From Methanobacterium sp. (GTDB lineage Archaea; Methanobacteriota; Methanobacteria; Methanobacteriales; Methanobacteriaceae): 64,000 bases of DNA. A program made the translations under genes and the position numbers. The DNA lies in the NCBI GenBank assembly GCA_016222945.1, contig JACRPY010000004.1, positions 372,001 to 436,000 of the forward strand, given 5' to 3'. This document shows, in pieces, positions 55,953-64,000 of the stretch (within the stretch, counting starts at the first letter, position 1; the number at the start of each line of letters is the position of its first letter). The notes under the pieces are model-generated. The model saw only the letters and a list, made by a program, of their open reading frames with translations, was not told where the DNA came from and made no database searches.

Positions 55953-56411
55953 ATGAAAACAAAAAGAAGATATAAACATAGGACTATTTTAGATAGGAAA
56001 GGTTTGATTGAAAGAATGCTTGAAGACACTTCAAAAACCATTGATTCTATAAAATACGACCTTGAAAAGTCGATTGTGGATTATACCTTTGTTCCCGGCA
56101 AAGATATAATTGAAACAGATGAAGATGTCATAGTACATATAGACCTTCCAGGTATCAAAAAGAAGGATATTGAACTTAGAATAACCGAAACTAAAATTCG
56201 AGTTAAAGCAAAGTTCGATATAGAGCTGGAAATCGAGCAGGGAAGTTATATAACACTTCATGATCGAAAATCAGGTGTAATGAGGAGAACTGTAAGGTTC
56301 CCTAAAAAAATCATACCTAACGAAGCCGAAGCTAAATTCCAAGATGGTGTTCTAATCATAGAAGCTCCGAAACTGGAAAAAGAAGAAAGCTTTAACCTGG
56401 AAATCAAATAA
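55953..56411 (+). CDS. Small heat-shock protein, Hsp20/alpha-crystallin family
   Basis: 152 residues. A short basic N-terminal arm precedes the alpha-crystallin domain (about 55-150): DEDVIVHIDLPGIKKKDIEL, ETKIRVKAKFDIELEIEQG, VMRRTVRFPKKIIPNEAEAK with FQDGVLIIEAPK. The C-terminal FNLEIK gives an I/L-x-I-type anchor. ATP-independent holdase that forms oligomers and keeps unfolded proteins soluble. The promoter has a clear TATA, and a dense hairpin array abuts it, as hairpin elements also surround the thermosome gene. Confidence 0.92.
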   Translation: MKTKRRYKHRTILDRKGLIERMLEDTSKTIDSIKYDLEKSIVDYTFVPGKDIIETDEDVIVHIDLPGIKKKDIELRITETKIRVKAKFDIELEIEQGSYITLHDRKSGVMRRTVRFPKKIIPNEAEAKFQDGVLIIEAPKLEKEESFNLEIK

Positions 56412-56460
56412 TTATTTAACTTAATTTATCTTTTTTTATTTTAAATTACTTTTTTTAAAT
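56412..56460 (+). terminator. T-rich terminator after hsp20
   Basis: Two T tracts (TTTTTTT near 56430-56437 and 56450-56456) follow the stop without a stem, as usual for archaeal intrinsic termination. Confidence 0.4.
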
Positions 56461-56509
56461 CCAAAATTAGAATTAACTTTATTAAACTTAAGATATTATA
56501 TTTCCATTA

Positions 56510-57832
56510 ATGACTATGAAAATTGCAGTTATAATAGGAACAAGGCCAGAAATTATCAAAATGGCCCCAGTAATTGATGAGATGGAACAAAGAAATGTTG
56601 AATATGTCCTGATTCACACTGGTCAACACTACGATCATGAAATGTCTAATCAGTTTTTTTTGGATTTAGAATTAAGAAAACCTGATTATAATATTGGTGT
56701 TGGCTCTGGATCTCATGGAGAACAAACTGCCGATATGATTAAAGGTATTGAAAAAGTATTATTAGCTGAAAATCCAGATTTAGTTCTTGTTCAAGGAGAT
56801 ACTAATGCAGTACTTTCTGGAGCAATTGTAGCATCCAAACTCCATATCCCAGTAGGACATGTTGAAGCTGGTTTAAGATCATATGATAAATCCATGCCTG
56901 AAGAAATAAACAGGGAAATTGCTGATGTCTGCTCAAAGATGTACTTCGTGCCTACTGAAGAATCTGCAATTAATCTGCTTTTTGCCGGTATAAATCCTAA
57001 AGACATTTTTATAACAGGAAACACTGTTGTAGATGCATGCATGAGAAATTTAAAAATCGCTACTAAGAAATTAGACACTTCTTTGGAGATAACTGCTGGT
57101 GAAAATATTTTAGCACTTACAATGCACAGGGCAGAAAATGTTGATAATCCCCAAAGGCTCCAAAATATAATAGATGCATTAATTGAGCTTAATGAATTCA
57201 CTATAATCTTCCCTGCACATCCCCGAACCATTAAAAATCTTAAAAAATTTAATTTACTTGAAAAATTAGAAAATGCAGAACATATTAAACTTATAAAGCC
57301 AATAGGCTATCTTGATTTCTTAGTTCTTTTATCTAATTCTAAATTTGTAATGACTGATTCTGGAGGCATACAAGAAGAAGCCATTACTTTAAACGTGCCA
57401 TGTATAACACTTAGATACAATACTGAACGTCCTGAGACAGTTAAAGCTGGTGGAAATATACTTGTAGGGGCAGAAAAGGATAAAATGATAGATACAGTTA
57501 AAAAAATCTTAAGTGACCAGAATCTATATGATAAAATGAGTGAAGCTAAAAATCCTTATGGAGAAGGAGATTCATCAAAGAAGATTCTTGACTCAATTTT
57601 TAAACTTTATGATGAAAATAAGCTAAAAATAACCGTGCCTGATGATATAATGAAGGTTAAAAGTCGTAAAATTCTTAAAATTAAGGAAAATATTGATGTT
57701 GCTGAATTTGAAAAGAAAAATAAGGGTACAACTGTAAAAATGGTCTTTGAAAAGAGTAATGTTTTATATCCTTATGATTATCTTAATTTGAAGGACAAAA
57801 CTGTTTTAATTGATGTTTTAAAAGAAAAGTAA
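56510..57832 (+). CDS. wecB: UDP-N-acetylglucosamine 2-epimerase (non-hydrolysing)
   Basis: 440 residues. GTRPEIIKMAPVIDEM, IHTGQHYDHEMSNQFF, VQGDTNAVLSGA, GHVEAGLRSYDKSMPEEINR and MTDSGGIQEEAI are the standard WecB blocks. It makes UDP-ManNAc for the surface glycan. The usual length is near 365; about 70 extra residues at the C-terminus (from KITVPDDIMKVKSRK on) form an unassigned extension. No Shine-Dalgarno sequence is seen; ATG 56510 or ATG 56516 lies about 26-32 bases after TTTATTAAA, so the mRNA may be leaderless. Confidence 0.93.
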   Translation: MTMKIAVIIGTRPEIIKMAPVIDEMEQRNVEYVLIHTGQHYDHEMSNQFFLDLELRKPDYNIGVGSGSHGEQTADMIKGIEKVLLAENPDLVLVQGDTNAVLSGAIVASKLHIPVGHVEAGLRSYDKSMPEEINREIADVCSKMYFVPTEESAINLLFAGINPKDIFITGNTVVDACMRNLKIATKKLDTSLEITAGENILALTMHRAENVDNPQRLQNIIDALIELNEFTIIFPAHPRTIKNLKKFNLLEKLENAEHIKLIKPIGYLDFLVLLSNSKFVMTDSGGIQEEAITLNVPCITLRYNTERPETVKAGGNILVGAEKDKMIDTVKKILSDQNLYDKMSEAKNPYGEGDSSKKILDSIFKLYDENKLKITVPDDIMKVKSRKILKIKENIDVAEFEKKNKGTTVKMVFEKSNVLYPYDYLNLKDKTVLIDVLKEK

Positions 57833-57892
57833 CATCAGATACTCAATAAACCTTTGTATAAATGTTACTGTTATATCAATAAAAAAAATAAT

Positions 57893-57910
57893 TTCATTGT
57901 GCATAATGAA
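57893..57910. terminator. Weak hairpin between convergent wecB and a glycosyltransferase gene
   Basis: TTCATT (57893-57898) and AATGAA (57905-57910) pair around a six-base loop in the convergent spacer, next to A/T-rich runs. It may serve as a bidirectional terminator; the stem is short. Confidence 0.3.
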
Positions 57911-57937
57911 TTAAATAATTATTTTTAAGATTAAAGA

Positions 57938-58930
57938 TCATAACAACCTAAAATTAACCTTATAAATTAAATTAGCAGCTTTTCTAACAAGTCTATCCAA
58001 TAAAGTGTAACTTAATTGTCTTGTTGGAATTTTCCAATCTAAAGATTTAAGTAATTTTCTTCTATCTGATTCTATTTCTTTTATCTCCATGAACAAACCA
58101 TCTCTAATTGCTAACAATTTGAATTTAATTCCTGAAGGACCTTTTAATATAGAATATCCCCATGTAAGTATTTCTGTCATGATTAAAGAAGGAGATATAA
58201 TTAAATATTCCCTCCAAGTTAAATATCTCCTTAAAATGATGTATCGGCCCTTTTCAAGGTGGTAAAGCTTTTCTGGAGTAACAATGAGTGTGTAATCATG
58301 ATAAACAACAGAAGTTGGAACATATAACACATTTAATCCTTTGGCTTTGCATCTCCATGAAAGTTCAGTGTCTTCCATGTAAATAAAGAAATTCTCATCA
58401 AAACCGCCAATATCCTCGAAATTATCTTTTTTTAAGGCAAAACAAACACCTGAAAGCCCATTAACAAACTCAAAATCATTGAAACATTCAGGATTATCCC
58501 CTAAACCTCTTGTAAATGCTAAACCTGTAAAATGCTCCTTATTTCCACATGTGTTAATTTGATTCCCATTATAATAAAGAATTTTAGAGGTTGTGATTAA
58601 ATTTTCATCTTTTTTTAAGGGTTTTAATACTTCATGAATGGAATTTACCTTAATCTTTGTGTCTGGATTTATTATAACCATATATTTGCCTTTAGCAGTT
58701 TTAACACCTAAGTTGATTCCGCTGCCGTAACCAGTGTTTTCATGGTTTTTAATTAGTTTTATTTGTTTAAAGTTTTTTTGAATGATTTCTACGGTTTTAT
58801 CAGTTGAATTATTGTCAACAACGATGATTTCTAATGCTTTTTCTTTAATAAGTGATTTTAAGCATTCTTCAATGAATTCCTGGTGATTGTAGGTTACTAT
58901 TACAATGCTGGTGTTTGAAGTTAGGGACAT
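57938..58930 (-). CDS. Family 2 glycosyltransferase (rhamnosyltransferase-like)
   Basis: 330 residues. SIVIVTYNHQEFIEECLKSL, IVVDNNSTDKTVEII, INPDTKIKVNSIHEV and FFIYMEDTELSWRCKAKGL show a GT-A transferase of the rhamnosyl type. The C-terminal part contains one hydrophobic patch (YLIISPSLIMTEILTWGYSI). Convergent with wecB; divergent from the flippase gene at 59118. Confidence 0.88.
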   Translation of the reverse strand: MSLTSNTSIVIVTYNHQEFIEECLKSLIKEKALEIIVVDNNSTDKTVEIIQKNFKQIKLIKNHENTGYGSGINLGVKTAKGKYMVIINPDTKIKVNSIHEVLKPLKKDENLITTSKILYYNGNQINTCGNKEHFTGLAFTRGLGDNPECFNDFEFVNGLSGVCFALKKDNFEDIGGFDENFFIYMEDTELSWRCKAKGLNVLYVPTSVVYHDYTLIVTPEKLYHLEKGRYIILRRYLTWREYLIISPSLIMTEILTWGYSILKGPSGIKFKLLAIRDGLFMEIKEIESDRRKLLKSLDWKIPTRQLSYTLLDRLVRKAANLIYKVNFRLL

Positions 58931-59117
58931 TTATATCTCCAGAAGTTTAAACTAATTGAATATCATATAAAATTTAATTTAGTACTTTGTGACAATAATT
59001 ATTATTGTTTTTAAACCCAAGAAGTATAATTAAACTGTATAAAAATATAATTTATTGAATTAGCTATAAGTTGAAGAGAGTTCTATTGATTCTTAAAGCT
59101 TATATAACGGAGCTTAA

Positions 59118-60491
59118 ATGAAAATTTCAGATAATCTTTTGAGAATTCCTGGCTTGAATCGCATCATATCCATTTTAGGTATTGATAAAGCAATTTTTTA
59201 CACTGTTGTTGGTGTTATATGGTCTTCACTTGCCGGAATTTTATCAATATTTTTTATTGTGAATTATCTTACTCTTGCAGAACAGGGTTACTGGTATACA
59301 TTCATGAGTTTAGGTGCGCTGGCTACTTTTGCTGAGTTAGGTTTTACTACTATTATTACGCAGTTTATTAGCCATGAGTATGCTCATCTGGAAGAAAAAA
59401 ATGGAAAATTAGAAGGGGATGAAGATAAGCTAGATCGAACTGTTTCCTTGGTTAAATTTTCTTTTAAATTTTATTTGATAATCACATTGATAGCATTTAT
59501 TATATTATCCACAATTGGAGTTATCTTTTTAAAAAGCTTCACCAATAATTACCAATTACTCTTAGCATGGGTATTATACTCTTTCACCGGAGCGTTTCTA
59601 TTATTGGTTTCTTTATTTGGAGCAGTTTTGAAAGGATTTAACAAAGTAGAGAAGGTACAAAAAATAATTACCTTAGCTGGTTTTGTAAGTACTGTTTCAA
59701 TTTGGATCGCCCTTTTTGCTGGCCTAAATTTGTGGTCCTTAGCAGTAGGTGGATTCGTGAACATCGCATTCAGTATGCTGCTCTATATTTCATCTTCCCG
59801 GAGTTTATTAGCCCAAATACTCCATGAAAATGTCAAGGGATATTATAATTGGCTTAAAGAAACCCTACCCTTGCAGTGGAGATATGCCATAAGTTGGGCA
59901 TCAGGATATTTTATCTTCCAATTTATTGTTCCAGTAGCCATGTTCTATGCTGGTGCATCTATAGCAGGCCAATTAGGAATGTCTCTCGTGATGGTTCGTG
60001 CTGTTCAGAGTATGGCTGGTTCATGGGGAATGACCAAAGTACCCCAATTAAATATATTTGTTGCCCAAAAGAAACGCCAAAGCTTAGACGGATTATTCAA
60101 AACTCTCCAATGGCAAAGCTTATTAGTTTATACTTTAGGTTCTTTAGCATTACTCTTATTAATGATCTTTATATTTCCCATCATCAATTGGAATGTAAGA
60201 ATACTACCCATAGGGGAGAATGTAATTTTATTCATTGCTGAAGGAGTTAATTTGATCATCTTCAACTGGGCTTTCTTTTTAAGATCCCATAAACAAGAAC
60301 CTTATGTTAAGATATCTTTTTTAAGTGCCGTATTGACTGCTTTTGGAGTTTGGCTGAGTTATTACTTATTCTCATCAACATTACTGGCATTATGCAGTTT
60401 CTTAGCAGCACAGCTGATTATTTTAATTCCTGCTCGAAGAATTCTTAAAATCAAAAGAAAAGAATATGATGAGGGTAAGATAGGATATTAA
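59118..60491 (+). CDS. Wzx-type polysaccharide flippase
   Basis: 457 residues with about 12 membrane segments. LAEQGYWYTFMSLGALATFAEL follows the first helices as in O-antigen flippases, and a charged loop EEKNGKLEGDEDKLD lies at about 95-112. It would move lipid-linked repeat units to the outer face. Second flippase of the locus, unlike the MurJ-like one at 46912, so two different products may be exported. SD GGAG at 59109-59112. The next transferase follows after one base. Confidence 0.8.
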   Translation: MKISDNLLRIPGLNRIISILGIDKAIFYTVVGVIWSSLAGILSIFFIVNYLTLAEQGYWYTFMSLGALATFAELGFTTIITQFISHEYAHLEEKNGKLEGDEDKLDRTVSLVKFSFKFYLIITLIAFIILSTIGVIFLKSFTNNYQLLLAWVLYSFTGAFLLLVSLFGAVLKGFNKVEKVQKIITLAGFVSTVSIWIALFAGLNLWSLAVGGFVNIAFSMLLYISSSRSLLAQILHENVKGYYNWLKETLPLQWRYAISWASGYFIFQFIVPVAMFYAGASIAGQLGMSLVMVRAVQSMAGSWGMTKVPQLNIFVAQKKRQSLDGLFKTLQWQSLLVYTLGSLALLLLMIFIFPIINWNVRILPIGENVILFIAEGVNLIIFNWAFFLRSHKQEPYVKISFLSAVLTAFGVWLSYYLFSSTLLALCSFLAAQLIILIPARRILKIKRKEYDEGKIGY

Positions 60492-60522
60492 TATGGTTAA
60501 AGCTAAGATCAAAGGAGAGAAT

Positions 60523-61536
60523 ATGATCGAAGAAAACCTTGAAATTCTAATAATTACTTATAACCGAGCTAAAGATCTGGAGAACACATTTAAACAATTG
60601 ATGGAGAGTCCTTTTTCTAATTGTAAGATTACTGTGCTAGATAACTGTTCTACTGACAAAACACCTGAAATATGCACTAAATATCAGCAAATATTTGAAA
60701 ATATGCACGTTGTAAGACATAAAAAGAATATTGGGGCAAATCCTAATTATTTAAGAGCCGTCGAAAAATCTGAAGCTATTTATACCTGGGTTCTTTGTGA
60801 TGATGATATATTTGATTTTAGTGAATGTGATGATGTTTTAGGAGAAATTGAATCTAATACACCTGATATTATTATAGTTACTTCACATTATCAATATGGA
60901 TGGGAAAAAGGCCTTAAAACTACTAGCAATGAACTAATTAGAAAAGGTTCAAGATATTATCATACATTAAGTTTTATGCCTGCCATTATTTTTAAAACAG
61001 AGTTATTCGATTCTAATTGTATTCATAAAGGATATTTTAATGTATCTAATCTATATCCTCACTTTGAATTTATTAATAAGTCAGTAGAAGAAGATTTTAA
61101 AGTTTATGTATCAAAAAAGGGAATTGTTGAACCGGGTGGTTTTAATCAAAGAATCCATTTTTCAGTAATTCACTGGCTTGTAGTATGGATGAACAGCTGT
61201 TTAACTATAAAAAATAAATATATACGTAAAAGAACTATATATGACTCTCCTCTTGATGGAGGTTCATTCCTGCTATTTGTAATAATTTGGATTATTATGG
61301 AGAAAAAATCAAAAAATAAGGACAATAAAGATTTTATTAGATTCATTTCCGCGTTTATAATAGCATTTGGTCTGAATTGGTATATATTTGCACTGGTTCT
61401 GATAATACCATTCATGATAATCCCTTCAATTTTTTATAAATTTTTCCTTAAAAGTTTCGCATATTTTAAATATCATGTATTAAAAAAAGAACGTCCTCAT
61501 AAAACAGATTTACAAATAGATGAATTTAGATATTAA
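60523..61536 (+). CDS. Family 2 glycosyltransferase
   Basis: 338 residues from ATG 60523 directly behind AAAGGAGAG; the longest frame (60493) adds ten residues before that ribosome-binding site and is rejected. Core: EILIITYNRAKDLENTFKQL, VLDNCSTDKTPEIC, WVLCDDDIFDFSE (DxD). C-terminal hydrophobic segments (SAFIIAFGLNWYIFALVLII) anchor it in the membrane. Directly downstream of the Wzx flippase, so in the same operon. Confidence 0.85.
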   Translation: MIEENLEILIITYNRAKDLENTFKQLMESPFSNCKITVLDNCSTDKTPEICTKYQQIFENMHVVRHKKNIGANPNYLRAVEKSEAIYTWVLCDDDIFDFSECDDVLGEIESNTPDIIIVTSHYQYGWEKGLKTTSNELIRKGSRYYHTLSFMPAIIFKTELFDSNCIHKGYFNVSNLYPHFEFINKSVEEDFKVYVSKKGIVEPGGFNQRIHFSVIHWLVVWMNSCLTIKNKYIRKRTIYDSPLDGGSFLLFVIIWIIMEKKSKNKDNKDFIRFISAFIIAFGLNWYIFALVLIIPFMIIPSIFYKFFLKSFAYFKYHVLKKERPHKTDLQIDEFRY

Positions 61537-61640
61537 TTATTAAAAAAATTTAAAATTATTTACACTGAACTTTTAATAACATAGAAACCCCTAATCTATC
61601 ACATTTAATCTAAATATAATTACTCTTAAGGAAATTCAAA
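61537..61640. other. Short spacer before a gene remnant
   Basis: Left part of a 406-base region without an intact gene. It is AT-rich and holds nothing I can name. The middle (61641-61815) is a decayed glycosyltransferase N-terminus, and the rest leads to the gene at 61943. Confidence 0.35.
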
Positions 61641-61815
61641 ATGAATCCCAAAGTTTCAATTATCATACTCAACTGAATGTCTAGAAATGATACCATAAAT
61701 TGCTTAGAATCACTCTATCAAATTAATATACTATTTTAACATAATATTGTTGATAATCATCTGTTGATAATTCCATAAAAAAGATCAAAAAAGAAAAATC
61801 AATTATTGAGTAGAA
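61641..61815 (+). pseudogene. Decayed family 2 glycosyltransferase N-terminus
   Basis: ATG 61641 opens MNPKVSIIILN, then TGA replaces the Trp codon of the LNWNGW motif; reading on gives NDTINCLESLYQIN, a TAA, IVDNHLLIIP and another stop, then KRSKKKNQ. Every block lines up with the intact relatives at 43202 (NWNGWKDTIGCLESLYQIDY) and 63582 (NWNGWTDTIECLESLFQIDY). It has an AGGAA upstream. A truncated, frame-broken copy of that gene type. Confidence 0.75.
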
Positions 61816-61942
61816 AATATGACCAGAAAGCAGAAAAAATATTCTCAATCCCACAAATTAACAACCCAAATTAATCCAAATGTTTTTATATTAATTAAAA
61901 TGTTAACTAAAATATTAGATTAAGCTAGTTTGAGAGGCAATA

Positions 61943-63529
61943 ATGAATTTAAAAGTATTAAATTTAAAATCCATGGACAATTATGGAAAAATATTAATAT
62001 TTATGATTTTAATAAGCTTATTAATCAAATTAATTATGATTGATCAAGGCATGAATATTTTATTAAGTAAATTCCTGGAGGATGATGCATTTTATTATTA
62101 TTCATTGGTTTTAAACATTATTAATGGACAGGGCATCGTTTTTAATCTTGGAATTCCAACTAACGGATTTCATCCAATTTACGCTTTGATTTTAATTCCA
62201 GTTTTCTATTTTACACATTCTTTTGGTGATTATGTACCGGTTTATATTTCTTTGGTAATTTTATCATTATTTAATGTTTTAACTTCAATTTTTTTGTATT
62301 TAATAGTAAAAAATTTGTTTAATAAGGAAGCTGGATTATTAACTGCATTTATATGGTTATTTAACCCTGAAATCATGTTTATAACATTAAAGGGGATGGA
62401 AGTTCCCATTCAAATATTTTTCATATCTATACTTACTTACTATCTAATAAAATTAAATTTAAATGAATTAAATATACGCAATTCGGTTATAATAGGTTTT
62501 TTATTAGGAATCATCTTTTTAAGTAGAATGGATGGTTTTTTCTTAACATTAGGAGTTATTTTAGCTCTTTCCATACGATTTATAAAAAATAGGAGTATTG
62601 ATTATTCCTGGCAATCGAATAAAATAAAGAGTATGGTTGCAATCCTTATTTCTGCATTTATAACTGTTTTACCATGGATATTATACAATATTCTCATAGT
62701 AAAACAGTTGTTGCCAGTAAGTCTTGCAGCAAAGAACATAATACGTTCAGACCAAGCTTTACATGTTGGTTTATATAATAATATTTTAACTACTTTTTAT
62801 CCATCTCTTGTTCTATTGACACAGTATTTTTTCTTTTTCATTCAAAAAAATGTGTTTAATTTAGCGATTTTATTATTAATCCTTATAATTTTTTTATTAC
62901 CCCCTTTTTATTTAGTATTAAAAAAAGATAATCCCTTTATTAAAGTAATTAAATCTTTAGATTTTTTAATTTTCTCAATAATAATTTTCTACCTTTTTTA
63001 CTTTTTCTACGGAATTATGTTTAGAGAGTACTATTATCTATATACTTATTTCATTTTTACCATATTTCTCTCCATTGCATTAATAAGACTCTTCCAAATT
63101 TTTAAAATTAAAAAAGTTAAACTGAGGTATGCATTAATAATTTTATTATTAATATTTACTTTCATACTTGGAGGAATCAATAGATATGACTATGGAAATT
63201 TAAACCCGATTACTTTTGAAGTAATTAACTATATTGATACAAATATATCACCAGATCAAAATATAGGCAATTTCAATTCTGGCCTATTAAACTATGGTAC
63301 TGGGCGTGACTTTATAAATTTAGATGGAATGATGAACCCAGAAGCTTATAATGCTCGAAAAGCAGGAATGTTAGAAGATTACATAATGAAAAAAAGAATT
63401 AAATACATCATTGATATGCCTTCGTCAATTAAAGGGATAAATAATGATAAAATAAGTCTTCAATATATAAAAACATTTAAAGGACAGAAATATGGAGAAG
63501 ATCTCGTTTTGTATAAATTAAATTATTGA
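61943..63529 (+). CDS. Multi-spanning membrane glycosyltransferase (GT39/ArnT-like)
   Basis: 528 residues with about 10-12 membrane segments and a short soluble C-terminal domain. An acidic pair Asp47-Asp48 in FLEDDAFYYYS follows the first membrane helix, the position of the catalytic D-D/D-E of GT-C enzymes such as PMT and ArnT, which use lipid-linked sugar donors outside the cell. GIPTNGFHPIYALILIPVFY comes next. The C-terminus carries NIGNFNSGLLNYGTGRDFIN. Probably adds a sugar to the glycan or to surface proteins at the outer face. Confidence 0.75.
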   Translation: MNLKVLNLKSMDNYGKILIFMILISLLIKLIMIDQGMNILLSKFLEDDAFYYYSLVLNIINGQGIVFNLGIPTNGFHPIYALILIPVFYFTHSFGDYVPVYISLVILSLFNVLTSIFLYLIVKNLFNKEAGLLTAFIWLFNPEIMFITLKGMEVPIQIFFISILTYYLIKLNLNELNIRNSVIIGFLLGIIFLSRMDGFFLTLGVILALSIRFIKNRSIDYSWQSNKIKSMVAILISAFITVLPWILYNILIVKQLLPVSLAAKNIIRSDQALHVGLYNNILTTFYPSLVLLTQYFFFFIQKNVFNLAILLLILIIFLLPPFYLVLKKDNPFIKVIKSLDFLIFSIIIFYLFYFFYGIMFREYYYLYTYFIFTIFLSIALIRLFQIFKIKKVKLRYALIILLLIFTFILGGINRYDYGNLNPITFEVINYIDTNISPDQNIGNFNSGLLNYGTGRDFINLDGMMNPEAYNARKAGMLEDYIMKKRIKYIIDMPSSIKGINNDKISLQYIKTFKGQKYGEDLVLYKLNY

Positions 63530-63581
63530 GAAATTCAATATTAAATTTTAATGAACAATTTAAAAATTAGGAATATCGAAA

Positions 63582-64000
63582 ATGAATCCAAATGTAACAA
63601 TTATTTTATTAAACTGGAATGGATGGACTGATACTATTGAGTGTTTAGAATCACTATTCCAGATTGATTATCCTAATTATAACGTAATTATTTTAGATAA
63701 TAACTCCCATGATAATTCCATAAAAAAAATTAAAGAATATCTGGGAGGAAATATTACTGTTAAATCATCTTTTTTTGAATATATAAAAGGTAATAAACCA
63801 CTAAAATATTCCGAATTCACCAAAGAAGAGGCTGAAAAAAGGAACATGAATTTAAATGATTTAAACCTCTCAAAAGTCGTAATAATAAAAAATGACAAGA
63901 ATTATGGTTTTGCTGAAGGAAACAATATTGGGATTAGATTTGCCTTAGACAAATTAAATTCGGATTATGTTATGCTTTTAAATAATGATACGGTGGTCAA
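63582..64000 (+). CDS. Family 2 glycosyltransferase, N-terminal part (cut by window edge)
   Basis: Open from ATG 63582 to the right edge, 139 complete codons. It begins MNPNVTIILLNWNGWTDTIEC, then VIILDNNSHDNSIKKIKEYL and NDKNYGFAEGNNIGIRFALD, ending at the nucleotide-binding MLLLNNDTVV. It is a close relative of the gene at 43202-44224 and of the remnant at 61641. AGGA lies upstream of the ATG. Confidence 0.88.
   Translation, partial: MNPNVTIILLNWNGWTDTIECLESLFQIDYPNYNVIILDNNSHDNSIKKIKEYLGGNITVKSSFFEYIKGNKPLKYSEFTKEEAEKRNMNLNDLNLSKVVIIKNDKNYGFAEGNNIGIRFALDKLNSDYVMLLNNDTVV

Overview
The window reads as the chromosome of a low-G+C, mesophilic methanogenic archaeon of the order Methanobacteriales, most likely Methanobacterium or a close relative. 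This is inferred from gene content: MfnB of methanofuran synthesis, a thermosome, archaeal-type TGT, archaeal NAC, archaeal PheRS beta, PyrI, SecD/SecF, and a secreted protein whose C-terminus resembles a pseudomurein-binding repeat. No rRNA, tRNA, CRISPR array or insertion sequence is visible.

Layout. 1-8 kb: part of a 7TM sensor protein, a UbiA prenyltransferase, small enzymes, an MFS exporter, and a PAS-rich histidine-kinase-like protein with a ruined ATP site. 8-17 kb: a HEAT-repeat protein, the dtxR(FeoA)-feoB iron operon with two candidate operators, a GMC-type flavoprotein, and an acetate module (acetyl-CoA synthetase plus acetate transporter). 17-28 kb: thermosome, pheT, pyrI, secD/secF, several small proteins and three hairpin-rich repeat loci. 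28-39 kb: argJ-argB-argC, then a tight operon tgtA-nac-phosphoesterase-NYN RNase-GGDD palm protein, then an MnmC-like methyltransferase. 39.6-64 kb: a surface-glycan locus with about ten glycosyltransferases, two flippases, sugar-nucleotide enzymes and decaying gene remnants. It is interrupted at 50.4-56.4 kb by a LutAB/HdrB-like pair, mfnB, guaB, mobA and hsp20.

Two patterns stand out. First, a family of modular palindromic repeats occurs at six places. Stem sequences differ from copy to copy while short linkers (GGCATC, CCAC...GAGG, GGTT...AACC) are kept. Copies sit 3' of the thermosome and secD genes, in the 5' leaders of the thermosome and pheT genes (where the element supplies the Shine-Dalgarno sequence), and before the hsp20 promoter. 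One copy lies in frame inside a glycosyltransferase gene, adding about 34 residues. Second, three genes have no ATG/GTG/TTG where their protein must begin, but have an AUA codon 5-7 bases after a Shine-Dalgarno-like sequence. A fourth gene has an AUU or a frameshift.

Other items of interest are a membrane-anchored GGDD (Cas10-palm-like) protein beside a Zc3h12a-like RNase in a translation operon, and several inverted or tandem repeats at promoters (MFS gene, dtxR, acs, guaB). Starts were moved from the longest frame where a Shine-Dalgarno sequence or family length argued for it; each case is explained.
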